This document shows positions 51,073-59,564 of a DNA stretch of 64,000 nucleotides, in pieces (position 1 is the first letter of the stretch; the number at the start of each line of letters is the position of its first letter). The position numbers and the translations under genes were made by a program. The stretch comes from a virus, in the IMG/VR virus record IMGVR_UViG_3300030419_005456, positions 1 to 64,000 of that record; one strand, 5' to 3'. The notes beneath the pieces were generated by a model. It saw nothing but the letters and a program-made list of their open reading frames with translations. It had not been told where the DNA came from and did no database searches.

Positions 51073-53068
51073 CGTAAAATCCCCTTATTGTTTTCGCTAT
51101 GTCTCGTATTTGATGTATGCTCAACCACCACCCCACCGGTATACAAAGCATTTTCTCTGTAACTTCATCCATTACTGGAAGATTCTGCTTGTCGTATTTT
51201 ACTAATGCGGCATGCTTGTCATTTCTGGCGTGAACAGGACTTGATTCAATATGATCCTCTTTCAAAAACTCTATTAGCTCGTTTCTTCTGTTTGCCAATA
51301 TTGTAAAAAGCCAGTAGCTTGATTTATTTCGCGGATCATTTTCTAGCAAGCGAACATTCTTCATGCCTGATAGTTCTTGGTAATATACAGCAGCGTTTTG
51401 TCTTTGTGCTTCTATATTCTCTTCAATATAAGGATAATTGCATAGCCCAATTGCTGACGCTATATCATTCATATGAAATTTATAGCCAGCATCTTTTATG
51501 GGAAGACCGCTTCTGAAAGTTACATTATTATCTCTATCTAAACCGAACCATCTTTTTCTTCTGGCTTTTGCGGTAAATTCTGGCGGTGTTATCAAAAGCC
51601 CACCATCACCGGTAGTTAAAGACTTGATCGCTTGAAAACTAAAGCAAGAAAAATCAATAATGTTGCCTCCGACCAAATTTCCATGCCAAGTGGAACCCCA
51701 AGCATGAGCGCAATCCTCTATAACATATAAATTCTTATTATATTTCCCTGCGTATCTTCTTTTTATGGAATTTAGTTTCTTATAATCTATTGGATACCCA
51801 CCCCAGTGAACAAAGCTAACAATCCTTGTTTTTTCTGTAAGCATCCCTTCTAGTTTATCTAGGTCGATATTCAATGTGTCTTTAGATATATCGCACCATT
51901 TAATTGATATGTCATTATGGACAAACGGAAAGATGCCCGCCGCGCAGGTCAAAGGACTGCAAATAGCTATGTCCTTCTTTGTTAATTTTTCTTTTTGCTT
52001 AACAAGGTCTATAGCCAAATGAATAGCAGATGTACATGAATTAACCGTCACTATATTTTTGCTGCTAAAGTGCGATGAAAGAGTTTTTTCAAACACTTTA
52101 TTCTCTGGCCCTTGGGCTAGCTGTCCAGACCACAAAACTTCACTAACTTTTCTTGGGGCTTCGTCAGACATAAAAACCTTGAAGAGCTTTCTGTCTGGGC
52201 TTGGAAGATGAGATCTTCCTATACTTATGAGGTTTTGTATCTCCTTTAGCTTTTCCTTTTCGTGTCGCTGTTGAATCCCTTTAGGAGAATACCCATCCTC
52301 TCCTCTGGATTTTATTTTCATCCTTACATGTATGCCAAAAAGACAATCTTTCCAAAAGTAGATGTTCTTTGCTTGTGATGGAGGCTCTAACTGATATGTA
52401 TTCTGCATTGTTGATTCTGTGAAGTTATATTCTCTTTCGGGGTGTTCTTTGAGAATCCTTCTTACATTTTTATCTGCAACACTTTGGCTAACCGATTCGT
52501 ATGGAAAATCAAGGTGGTCTAAATAAACCTTTGTTCCTGTGTCTCCTTTGTAGAGATCTGTTGGTTGTGGAGTAAAATCAAACTTCGACATGTCCACCAT
52601 CTTCGTATCCACAAACAAACAATAAACACAAGGAAATGTACTAGAAGGTCTAGTACTTCCGTCTATTGCGTATGGTGTACCAAAGAAAGCAAGACCATTA
52701 TCGTTCATGTGATTGATTATGGTCTCTAAAGGTGGGGAGATATAAAAATCAGGATCTAAGAAGAGAGCATATCTTGTGTTAATGTGTTCGAGCGATTTGT
52801 TTAAGCCCGCAGCATGGTGCCAACTTCCAACGTGAATAGCACGGTTCTTCTTCGGAACTTTTACATATTTTTGCGATATGCCATTTATAATGGTGAAATT
52901 TTCTATACCCTCAAGCTCTTCAAGCTTTTTTGCTGGGGTGTTGTTCACAATAAGCCATTTGAGGTCTTTTGTGTTGTAGTGTGACATTGATTTCCAGTTT
53001 GATTTTATAAACTGAGTACAATTCCAAGCCGCACTAACTATCGTTATGTCTTTATTTGTTAGTCTCAT
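51065..53068 (-). CDS. Fusion: GT-A-like glycosyltransferase + DegT/StrS aminotransferase
   Basis: 667 aa. Residues ~1-280 look like a GT-A domain: 'ITIVSAAWNCTQFI', a DPD metal motif at 105-107 ('ALFLDPDFY') and 'YCLFVDTKMV'. Residues ~295-667 are a complete DegT/DnrJ/EryC1/StrS aminotransferase: 'VTVNSCTSAIHLAI', 'IEDCAHAWGS' (450-459), PLP Lys482 in 'FQAIKSLTTGDGG' and a normal C-terminus. The aminotransferase would convert the RmlB-type 4-keto sugar to the 4-amino sugar. No frameshift or stop separates the halves. The GT half has no full donor-binding signature, so its activity is less sure than the PLP half. Confidence 0.75.
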   Translation of the reverse strand: MRLTNKDITIVSAAWNCTQFIKSNWKSMSHYNTKDLKWLIVNNTPAKKLEELEGIENFTIINGISQKYVKVPKKNRAIHVGSWHHAAGLNKSLEHINTRYALFLDPDFYISPPLETIINHMNDNGLAFFGTPYAIDGSTRPSSTFPCVYCLFVDTKMVDMSKFDFTPQPTDLYKGDTGTKVYLDHLDFPYESVSQSVADKNVRRILKEHPEREYNFTESTMQNTYQLEPPSQAKNIYFWKDCLFGIHVRMKIKSRGEDGYSPKGIQQRHEKEKLKEIQNLISIGRSHLPSPDRKLFKVFMSDEAPRKVSEVLWSGQLAQGPENKVFEKTLSSHFSSKNIVTVNSCTSAIHLAIDLVKQKEKLTKKDIAICSPLTCAAGIFPFVHNDISIKWCDISKDTLNIDLDKLEGMLTEKTRIVSFVHWGGYPIDYKKLNSIKRRYAGKYNKNLYVIEDCAHAWGSTWHGNLVGGNIIDFSCFSFQAIKSLTTGDGGLLITPPEFTAKARRKRWFGLDRDNNVTFRSGLPIKDAGYKFHMNDIASAIGLCNYPYIEENIEAQRQNAAVYYQELSGMKNVRLLENDPRNKSSYWLFTILANRRNELIEFLKEDHIESSPVHARNDKHAALVKYDKQNLPVMDEVTEKMLCIPVGWWLSIHQIRDIAKTIRGFYGE

Positions 53069-53655
53069 CTTCTTGTAACCTTTGCTAACCTCAGATGTAT
53101 GTCATTCTTTTCAACAATCTCAAGAGGGTCAAGCCTTTCGACATTGTATCCATCGTCTTTTTCCAAGCTGTCAATCAAATTCTTGCATCCAAAATCATCT
53201 CTGTTTTCGTAGTAATCGTCAAATATAACAACCGTTTCTCTGTCCATTAGATGTTTGACATACCCCCAGTCGCTAGCGATTGTTTCTACTGAATGTCCCC
53301 CGTCAATGAATACAAAATCTATGAATCTATCTGGCGAAAACTTTTTTAGCGTGTTTTTTGTGTTACCGACATGGAGCTTATTGTTTATACCCGCTTTGTC
53401 TAGTCTCAGTTTTGTCTTTCCGAGTTTGGCTGATCTTTTTCCGTTAAATTCTGACTCCATAAATTCCTTGTCGCCCCAATCAAAAATATCAAAGCCGTAA
53501 TAAAAAACATCATCGTTTCGTCCGACGTGTTTTTTTGCTTCATTTACCATGTGAATCGCACTGTTTCCACAATGTGTCCCAATTTCCAATATGGTTTTGG
53601 GCTTTCTTTTGGCCACTTCTTCAATTAGCGTTACATATCGCCCACGTAGTGCCAT
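53065..53655 (-). CDS. Class I SAM-dependent methyltransferase-like (Methyltransf_24/CmcI-type)
   Basis: 196 aa. Motif I 'TILEIGTHCGNSAIHM' (21-36), then 'YYGFDIFDW' and the Asp-Gly-His block 'DFVFIDGGHSVETIASDW' (~112-130), then 'ETVVIFDDYYENRDDFG'. This is the Methyltransf_24 or cephalosporin-hydroxylase-like arrangement, with a D-D metal-like pair. It could O-methylate a glycan sugar. It overlaps the glycosyltransferase paralogue B by 25 bases at its 5' end and the fusion gene by four bases at its 3' end. Confidence 0.6.
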   Translation of the reverse strand: MALRGRYVTLIEEVAKRKPKTILEIGTHCGNSAIHMVNEAKKHVGRNDDVFYYGFDIFDWGDKEFMESEFNGKRSAKLGKTKLRLDKAGINNKLHVGNTKNTLKKFSPDRFIDFVFIDGGHSVETIASDWGYVKHLMDRETVVIFDDYYENRDDFGCKNLIDSLEKDDGYNVERLDPLEIVEKNDIHLRLAKVTRR

Positions 53656-54380
53656 GCTTCACCTGACCTTATTTCTTCTAGAGTCCATTGTTGATAAGCT
53701 AAGTTTTTAAAAAATCTTCTATCCATAGGTGGATTTTCTATATCCTCAATTTTACCTAAAGTTCTAGCGGGATTTGTGAATATCACTGGAACCCCTTTAA
53801 CTAAAGCGTCAATTCCTGCGTTGGAATGGTCTGTGACCAAGGCCCAAGCGTTTTTTATTGCGCTTTCTATAGGATTGTCGTATTTGCTAGATACCACAAT
53901 TTTCCTATCGGTATGTTTTTTTAGTTCTGATATTGTTGACCTGAGCCACCCCTCTAACCCCAAGAATTCCTCCATGTATTCTGAAGGTGGAACAACTACA
54001 ATATGATCTCCGTTTTTTCTCCAATCCTTTAAGCTTATATTGAAGCTTTTAAATCTATCCTCTGGGTAATTTCCTTTTCCGTTATGCCATAAGCTATTAT
54101 GGGTTATCCTGTAATAGCCATCATACATTTCTGGTAAGGTAGATCGCAAAAAGTACCCATGATCTATATGCCAATAATCCCTAGCCCTGTTTATACCTTC
54201 TCCTGCACCACGAAGTATTCCGTAGCTGGCAACACGAGGAATGATAGCGCCAATGGTTGCCATCATTTGCAATTTGCTAATATGTATAATCTCGCCTCCA
54301 CACCCATCAGAAAACGCTTTTCCTACAACCTTGCTTCTTTCGTGGGTTGTAATGATTGTTTTCGGTGGAGACACCTTCAT
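53631..54380 (-). CDS. Capsule-type glycosyltransferase paralogue B
   Basis: 249 aa, shorter than paralogues A and C. The C-terminal block 'ALVTDHSNAGIDALVKGVPVIFTNPARTLG' and 'AYQQWTLEEIRSGEAWHYVG' align with the 47903 and 55818 products, with 'YWHIDHGYF' and 'DRKIVVSSKYDNP' before them. The missing ~80 N-terminal residues correspond to the region before 'YWHIDHG'. It could be a reduced but functional enzyme. One base separates it from the GT8-like gene. Confidence 0.5.
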   Translation of the reverse strand: MKVSPPKTIITTHERSKVVGKAFSDGCGGEIIHISKLQMMATIGAIIPRVASYGILRGAGEGINRARDYWHIDHGYFLRSTLPEMYDGYYRITHNSLWHNGKGNYPEDRFKSFNISLKDWRKNGDHIVVVPPSEYMEEFLGLEGWLRSTISELKKHTDRKIVVSSKYDNPIESAIKNAWALVTDHSNAGIDALVKGVPVIFTNPARTLGKIEDIENPPMDRRFFKNLAYQQWTLEEIRSGEAWHYVGDM

Positions 54381-54381
54381 T

Positions 54382-55158
54382 CTACTCAGGATTAATCGAC
54401 CCTTTCATGCTGGGAAGGCCGTGTTTTTTCCAATGTATGCCTTTGTTGTGGAATATATAATCGGCAAATGGTCCATACTCAACCACGTTGCTTTCGTGAC
54501 AGTTGGCAACATCTCTGGTCGGGATTTGGGGGTTTTCTTCCACAACTTTTCTAAATACGTACCCATCGTCCCATCGTAAATATTCTCTAAACTCACCGCT
54601 TCTAAACTTATTGATCACTAAACCCAGAATAACGGCTCCCATTTCTTTTAGATTAAATCCGATTATGCCAGATTCTATACCGGTGTTGGATTCCCTTCTG
54701 TAGCTTCCCAGATGATAAAACATGGAAGCACCGTCAAAAATCTTATCTATGTTTTCTGCTGGTAGTTTTTTAGTGAAGATTGTGTCCGAGTCTATAAAGA
54801 TGATGGCGTCATACTCGTGTTTATAATCAAGAGCCTTATTCAGGGCTACTATTTTTCTAAACCACTGAGAAGCTCTATTGTTAAACTTTTGAGCTTTACC
54901 ATATTCTCCCTCAAATTTTCCACCAAGAAAGGTAGGTATAATATCTTCGTTTTCTTTGAGCCATTGAGCTAACCACTCGTCTTGCTCTAAATTATAGAAG
55001 ATAAACTTTCTATGCTTCGGTATTTCCTCGTCAATACCATCTTCGTATGTAATCAAAAGATCTCCTTCTGTTTTGTTAAAAACAAAGGACTCTATCATTT
55101 TCTTACCAGTAGCTTCGTAAAGCTTTTTGTTAAACGATGTTACATATAATGTTTTCAT
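54382..55158 (-). CDS. GT8-like glycosyltransferase
   Basis: 258 aa. A GT-A fold is supported by 'LYVTSFNKKLYEATG' at the N-terminus, the metal-binding D123-S-D125 in 'DAIIFIDSDTIF', 'ESGIIGFNLKEMG', and a late 'FHNKGIHW' near residue 245, all in the order of GT8 enzymes. It would transfer a hexose from a nucleotide sugar with retention; the sugar is unknown. It is part of the run of short, near-abutting GT genes. Confidence 0.6.
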   Translation of the reverse strand: MKTLYVTSFNKKLYEATGKKMIESFVFNKTEGDLLITYEDGIDEEIPKHRKFIFYNLEQDEWLAQWLKENEDIIPTFLGGKFEGEYGKAQKFNNRASQWFRKIVALNKALDYKHEYDAIIFIDSDTIFTKKLPAENIDKIFDGASMFYHLGSYRRESNTGIESGIIGFNLKEMGAVILGLVINKFRSGEFREYLRWDDGYVFRKVVEENPQIPTRDVANCHESNVVEYGPFADYIFHNKGIHWKKHGLPSMKGSINPE

Positions 55159-55165
55159 TTTGTCC

Positions 55166-55834
55166 TCAAAAAGAGTAGAGCATAAGGCATTTGTTTTTTA
55201 GGATTATGCGACTAGCTCCGAGAGCTTCCATAAGGTCACAGCATCGGTCTTTGTCTTCGTTAATTTCAAATACCACTACGGGCTTATTTTTCTTCAGGGT
55301 TTCTATAGCCCCTTTGAGAACCCTTAGTTCGTGACCTTGGGTGTCAATTTTAATTAGTCCAACATTATCAAAATCGTGAGAGTCCAACGTTCTTACAGCT
55401 ACCACATCATCCGGGCCAAACACTCGATTCTTTAGTCTGGCATTGTAGGTTATCATGCAGTCTCCACAATTTTTTACGCTTTCAACCATATATCCAGTTG
55501 AATTTCTATCTGATAGCCCGTGCGTAAAAATATCTACATTGTTTATCGTTTCAAGATTTTTATTTAGGCACTCTAGGTTTTTTTGAACAGGTTCAAAGGC
55601 ATGAACTTTTTTAAATAACTGAGAGAGAGGTCTGCTCCATATACCTACGTTCGCTCCGACATCAACAAAAGCCCCAAAGTTGGTGACATGGCCCATTGCA
55701 GCTTCCCTAACTTTTCTTTCGTAGTATAGGTCTGTATGCATTGGGTTGGAATTTGGCTTCTTGTGTTCTAGTATCTTTTTTGTGATGAGTTCATCACCGT
55801 CAGGAACTGACCATACTTCATTTAGTGCTTGCAT
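55166..55834 (-). CDS. FkbM-family methyltransferase
   Basis: 222 aa. SAM site 'FVDVGANVGIWS' (56-67), 'KVHAFEPVQKNLECL' and the family's late signature 'IKIDTQGHELRVLKGA' (161-176) are all present. FkbM enzymes methylate hydroxyls of glycans and polyketides; here a glycan sugar is the likely target. It overlaps the upstream glycosyltransferase gene by 17 bases. Confidence 0.85.
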   Translation of the reverse strand: MQALNEVWSVPDGDELITKKILEHKKPNSNPMHTDLYYERKVREAAMGHVTNFGAFVDVGANVGIWSRPLSQLFKKVHAFEPVQKNLECLNKNLETINNVDIFTHGLSDRNSTGYMVESVKNCGDCMITYNARLKNRVFGPDDVVAVRTLDSHDFDNVGLIKIDTQGHELRVLKGAIETLKKNKPVVVFEINEDKDRCCDLMEALGASRIILKNKCLMLYSF

Positions 55835-56795
55835 TAATTTGTTTCCTTAATCTTTGCCAAGGTAACCCTTCTTTCATTTCCGCAAGGGACCATTCGGCAT
55901 ATGATATATCATATAACCATTGTTTTCTATTTGGCTTGCCTATTTTCTCTATCTTTTTAATACTGTGTTCAGCAACATCGTAAGCCAAGCAAATAGGGTC
56001 TTCAGTTATTACTGGAATACCATTAAATACAGCGTCAACCGCTCCATTTGACGTTCTTGTTATGGCGCACCAAGCATTTTTTAAGTCCTCTTTAATCGGA
56101 ACTTTTGTGGCGTCGGTGATTGTTATATCACTTACGTCTTCGGGTGGTCTGATCCTATTTCTTATTTCCTTGTCGCCTATAGGGTGTGTTCTAAAAACAA
56201 TCGGCCTGTCTGTATATTCTCTAACCCTTTTAACTAGGTTGTGGTAGTAATCCGTTGGGTCTGTCCAGAGATTAGACATTGGGTCGCTTTCAGTACCTAC
56301 ATGAGACAGGCCAGCACCATAATGTGTTTGACCGATAATCAGAATGTGGTCTCCCGAAGTTCGCCACTCCTTGATTCTAATTTTTCTTTTTTGAAACCTG
56401 TCACTGGGGCTATTTTCGTTGTAGAAATTTGCTCCGCGTTTGATTCCATCAACACCAATAGCAAAATACCTTTGATGTGTATCTTTTTTGCGATTGTCTT
56501 CTAAAATTCCACAATCTAATATTATCCTTTGCTTATTCATTTCTATCTGTTTGTTTTTTATAACAACTCTTAGATAGCCTTCTTCAGCCATTCCAGCCGG
56601 ATCGGAATGAAAACAAAGAGATTCGTATCTAGTAACTTCAGCTACTTGAAAAGATGTGTCACAATGTTCTAATTTGTGAATGTCGTCTTTACATTTTATA
56701 TGCTCTACTTCGTCTCCAGAACTAACCACACCTTCAGTGAAGGAATTCATTATGTCTTCCAATCCCCTTTTTGTGTGACATATAGCAACTTTCAT
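55818..56795 (-). CDS. Capsule-type glycosyltransferase paralogue C
   Basis: 325 aa. 'RPIVFRTHPIGDKEIR', 'AITRTSNGAVDAVFNGIPVITEDP' and 'SYAEWSLAEMKEGLPWQRL' are the same blocks as in the genes at 47903 and 53631. 'MKVAICHTKRGLEDIMNSF' begins a Rossmann-like N-terminal half. Residues 'RISGDHILIIGQ'-type strand and 'GTESDPMSNLWTDP' are specific to this copy. Three copies with the same C-terminal half in a single cluster suggest duplication followed by change in acceptor choice (inference). Confidence 0.55.
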   Translation of the reverse strand: MKVAICHTKRGLEDIMNSFTEGVVSSGDEVEHIKCKDDIHKLEHCDTSFQVAEVTRYESLCFHSDPAGMAEEGYLRVVIKNKQIEMNKQRIILDCGILEDNRKKDTHQRYFAIGVDGIKRGANFYNENSPSDRFQKRKIRIKEWRTSGDHILIIGQTHYGAGLSHVGTESDPMSNLWTDPTDYYHNLVKRVREYTDRPIVFRTHPIGDKEIRNRIRPPEDVSDITITDATKVPIKEDLKNAWCAITRTSNGAVDAVFNGIPVITEDPICLAYDVAEHSIKKIEKIGKPNRKQWLYDISYAEWSLAEMKEGLPWQRLRKQINASTK

Positions 56796-57496
56796 GCAAT
56801 CGCTTCCTTCTCTTTAATTTCTTTGAGGGCTTCTAGCCACTCTTCTGCATAATCGCAGTCTTGGTAATTTTCAAACCACGGACCACCATTTGTGTAATGA
56901 ACAACGGCTGGGATTGTTTCTGGTTTGTCATACTCCCCTTCAAGCCAATTCCACTCTAGGGGCAGACTGCCTATTTCTTCGTCCTCTAGCCATGAAAATC
57001 TGTGCAAAAAAGCTCCTGTCGCATTGCTGGCCTGATATGGTCCGATAATTTTATTCTTTGGGTGTCCACAATTCCACAAAACGCAACTCGACCAGTTTTT
57101 CCTTGGGTACGCAACCTGTTTTTGTCCATCCATTTTTACCATTGTTCTTGGGACATAATCGTGCTGAACACACATGACGGCGTACTTATCATCAGCCATA
57201 GCAAACAGTTCTGAAATATCTTTCGAGAACATAAAATCACAGTCTACAAATAAAGCCCATCCTTCATAGTTGCAAAGATATGGAACAAGGAATCTTGTGT
57301 AGGTAAATTCTACAGAAGCCCCTTCTCCCGGTTTATCATCCGTTCGACTGTAAAGCCCCGCTTTTCTTACATCTTCTTGCTTGATTGGGTAGACTTCCAA
57401 ATTTTCCGAAGAACAGTGTTTGGCAAGCGTGTGCTGGGCTACTTTGTAGGCATCTACCTCTCTGGAATCCCATCCTATAAAAACCTTCATTCCCAT
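56792..57496 (-). CDS. GT-A-fold glycosyltransferase-like protein
   Basis: 234 aa. 'VFIGWDSREVDAYKVAQHTL' at the N-terminus, a D85-C-D87 metal motif in 'WALFVDCDFMF', and 'VVHYTNGGPWFENYQDCDYAEEW' near the C-terminus form the pattern of a phage/bacterial GT-A family related to GT8. The 'GWDSRE' start and the 'HYTNGGPWF' end are distinctive. The start overlaps the end of the HAD-nucleotidyltransferase fusion by ten bases. Confidence 0.6.
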   Translation of the reverse strand: MGMKVFIGWDSREVDAYKVAQHTLAKHCSSENLEVYPIKQEDVRKAGLYSRTDDKPGEGASVEFTYTRFLVPYLCNYEGWALFVDCDFMFSKDISELFAMADDKYAVMCVQHDYVPRTMVKMDGQKQVAYPRKNWSSCVLWNCGHPKNKIIGPYQASNATGAFLHRFSWLEDEEIGSLPLEWNWLEGEYDKPETIPAVVHYTNGGPWFENYQDCDYAEEWLEALKEIKEKEAIA

Positions 57497-58866
57497 CGTC
57501 TCCTATCAAGAAAAAGCTGTAAATCTTCTGGAGTACCCAAACCCCACATTTTTTCTATGTCGAATGTTTTTATCTTTTTTCCGTCTTCAATTGCTTCATT
57601 GAAAACTGGACATACATAAAATTCATTATTGACCCGTTTATTCTTTTGTATCATCTGTTCAGCATATTTTACATAATCACTACCTTTAGACCAATAATAA
57701 ATGCCAACAGTTGCCTTGTTACTAATTGGCTTTTTCTCAGCCACCTCGGTAACAAAACCATCTTTATCTAACTTAGCAAAGCTCCATTTTGGGTGTACCG
57801 ATTCAAATGTTAATATGCCGCCATCAACACCATCGGCTTGCATTGAGTAGAGAAACTCCCCGCTTACCCATTCAACAAATTGGTCTGAATTTGCCGTTAG
57901 TAAAGGTTGGTCGTTATCTATAAACTCTTTTGCTAGCAATGTTGTACATGCAGCACCCTCTGTCAATCCGTCAACCTGAACTATTTTGCAGTTTGGCGTG
58001 ATTAGATTAAGAAGGTACTGTAGATTATATTTGTCGTAGTGGTCTTTTTGCACTATGTAAATATATTCTGCCTCTATGCCAAGATTTTCAACAACCGTTT
58101 GAATCATTGGCTTTCCATTTACCTCGATCAAAGGTTTTGGAAATGTATATCCAGCTTGCTCAAATCTAGATCCAGCCCCAGCCATGGGTATTAATACTTT
58201 CATGTTTCCACCTTGCCATTTGCGTTTTGTGATTACGCCCTCTGCTTCATCTATAGCCCTGTTTATGTTTTCGAGGTTTACATCTTTTAATCCTTGAACC
58301 CCTAAAAGATGCCCGCCAGACTCACGCGCGGCTTCCCTGCCTATCTTGGAGTCTTCGATAATAAGGGTTTCTTTTGGTTTAACCCTCGCCTCAACCATGC
58401 ACCTTAGATAGATTTCAGGATGTGGTTTTGGATGTCCCACGTCTTGGTTAGAAAAATACTCATCAATATGATCTAAATAACCCGCCCTCAGTAACATTAA
58501 TTGCATGCTAGAGCGTATGGAGTTAGACGCACAGTAAACTTTATAACCCCTACTCTTTAGTCCACGCAAAACGGAAACGATTCTTTTGTGGTCATGTGAA
58601 TTAACTCGCTCTTTGATAATGTCGTGTGTGTATTCTTGCTTTTTGTTGTAAATCTCAGTAAAAAACTCCTGCGGCAGACCTTTCTCGTCTTTGAGAATAA
58701 GCATTTTCTTTCCGGTGGAAAGACCATCATACTTAGCTAAATGCTCTTCTCTTGAGATTACGTACTTTTCATCTATAGACGCCAACGCCCTATTAAAGGC
58801 GTCGTAATGAAAATCACGAGCCTCTACTAAAACTCCATCTAAATCAAAAACTATCAGCTTAATCAT
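57487..58866 (-). CDS. Fusion: HAD phosphatase + sugar nucleotidyltransferase
   Basis: 459 aa. Residues 1-~215 are a HAD hydrolase: D8-L-D10-G, S114 in 'YCASNS', K147 in 'HPKPHPE' and E171-D172-S173, i.e. all four HAD motifs. Residues ~222-459 are an NTP_transferase domain starting with an internal Met222: 'LIPMAGAGSRFEQAG' (225-239), 'FPKPLIEVNGKPMIQ', 'LLTANSDQFV' and 'KMWGLGTPEDL'. The combination would remove a phosphate and then activate a sugar-1-phosphate, or supply two separate steps of a nucleotide-sugar route. The domain order is continuous with no stop. It may provide the NDP-sugar used by the RmlB-like enzyme. Confidence 0.75.
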   Translation of the reverse strand: MIKLIVFDLDGVLVEARDFHYDAFNRALASIDEKYVISREEHLAKYDGLSTGKKMLILKDEKGLPQEFFTEIYNKKQEYTHDIIKERVNSHDHKRIVSVLRGLKSRGYKVYCASNSIRSSMQLMLLRAGYLDHIDEYFSNQDVGHPKPHPEIYLRCMVEARVKPKETLIIEDSKIGREAARESGGHLLGVQGLKDVNLENINRAIDEAEGVITKRKWQGGNMKVLIPMAGAGSRFEQAGYTFPKPLIEVNGKPMIQTVVENLGIEAEYIYIVQKDHYDKYNLQYLLNLITPNCKIVQVDGLTEGAACTTLLAKEFIDNDQPLLTANSDQFVEWVSGEFLYSMQADGVDGGILTFESVHPKWSFAKLDKDGFVTEVAEKKPISNKATVGIYYWSKGSDYVKYAEQMIQKNKRVNNEFYVCPVFNEAIEDGKKIKTFDIEKMWGLGTPEDLQLFLDRRRWE

Positions 58867-59564
58867 GAATAACGTTTGCCTCTTAACTTCATCGGAAAAT
58901 CTATTCTTTTTACTGGTATATTTTCTTTAGTTAAATGATACTTTAACAAGTGTTCTGGATGCACCATTTGGCCGAAGTGTGCGTTTGCATATACAGGAAC
59001 ATAGTGATACAAAGACATATAAGTGGTCATTAATTCTTTAGACCCAAAAGCAAAAGAATCCTGATAACCATCTCTTCCGTCTGTCCCATAAGGTATTACT
59101 AAATTTTCGCTGTTTAAATCTTCGTCGGTAATTTTTCTGTCATAAGTAATTTCTGTTCTACACCTAAAAACAACATCGTATTCATCTACTGAATTCTTCG
59201 GCAATAAGCCAAGGCATTTTGAGTTTGTGTAAAGCATGCACATCATGCGCTCCACGCTAGTTTCGGGAGCTTTGTTCTCTCTGAGGTAACTTCTTTTAGC
59301 CAGAAGATCTCGAACAACCTCCAAGTACTTGTCACAAGATGTAAAATGATAACCTGCCGGTTTGTATAAATCTAGAAATTCTTCTTCTGTTCCATTTTCA
59401 GAAAATCTCTGGGTTACGTTGTCCTTTTGAAAGTTGCTGGGTGAGAATTTCCACGCATAAACATATACGTCTGCATTTGTAGGACGAATGATATTCTCAA
59501 ACAGGGACTCGTAGCAATCTTTAAAGTTTCTAAGCTGTCCCGATAAACAAACTGCTGCTCTCAT
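58863..59564 (-). CDS. Glycan-cluster protein with a 'CLSGQLR' start, probable glycosyltransferase
   Basis: 233 aa. 'AAVCLSGQLRNFKDCYESL' opens a Rossmann-like fold found in a family of surface-glycan proteins. 'YDVVFRCRTEITYD' near residue 130 supplies an acidic pair after a strand, consistent with a GT-A metal site, and 'FGSKELMTTYMSLYHY' follows. The exact family is not certain. It shares four bases with the fusion gene downstream and with the GT25-like gene upstream. Confidence 0.45.
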   Translation of the reverse strand: MRAAVCLSGQLRNFKDCYESLFENIIRPTNADVYVYAWKFSPSNFQKDNVTQRFSENGTEEEFLDLYKPAGYHFTSCDKYLEVVRDLLAKRSYLRENKAPETSVERMMCMLYTNSKCLGLLPKNSVDEYDVVFRCRTEITYDRKITDEDLNSENLVIPYGTDGRDGYQDSFAFGSKELMTTYMSLYHYVPVYANAHFGQMVHPEHLLKYHLTKENIPVKRIDFPMKLRGKRYS

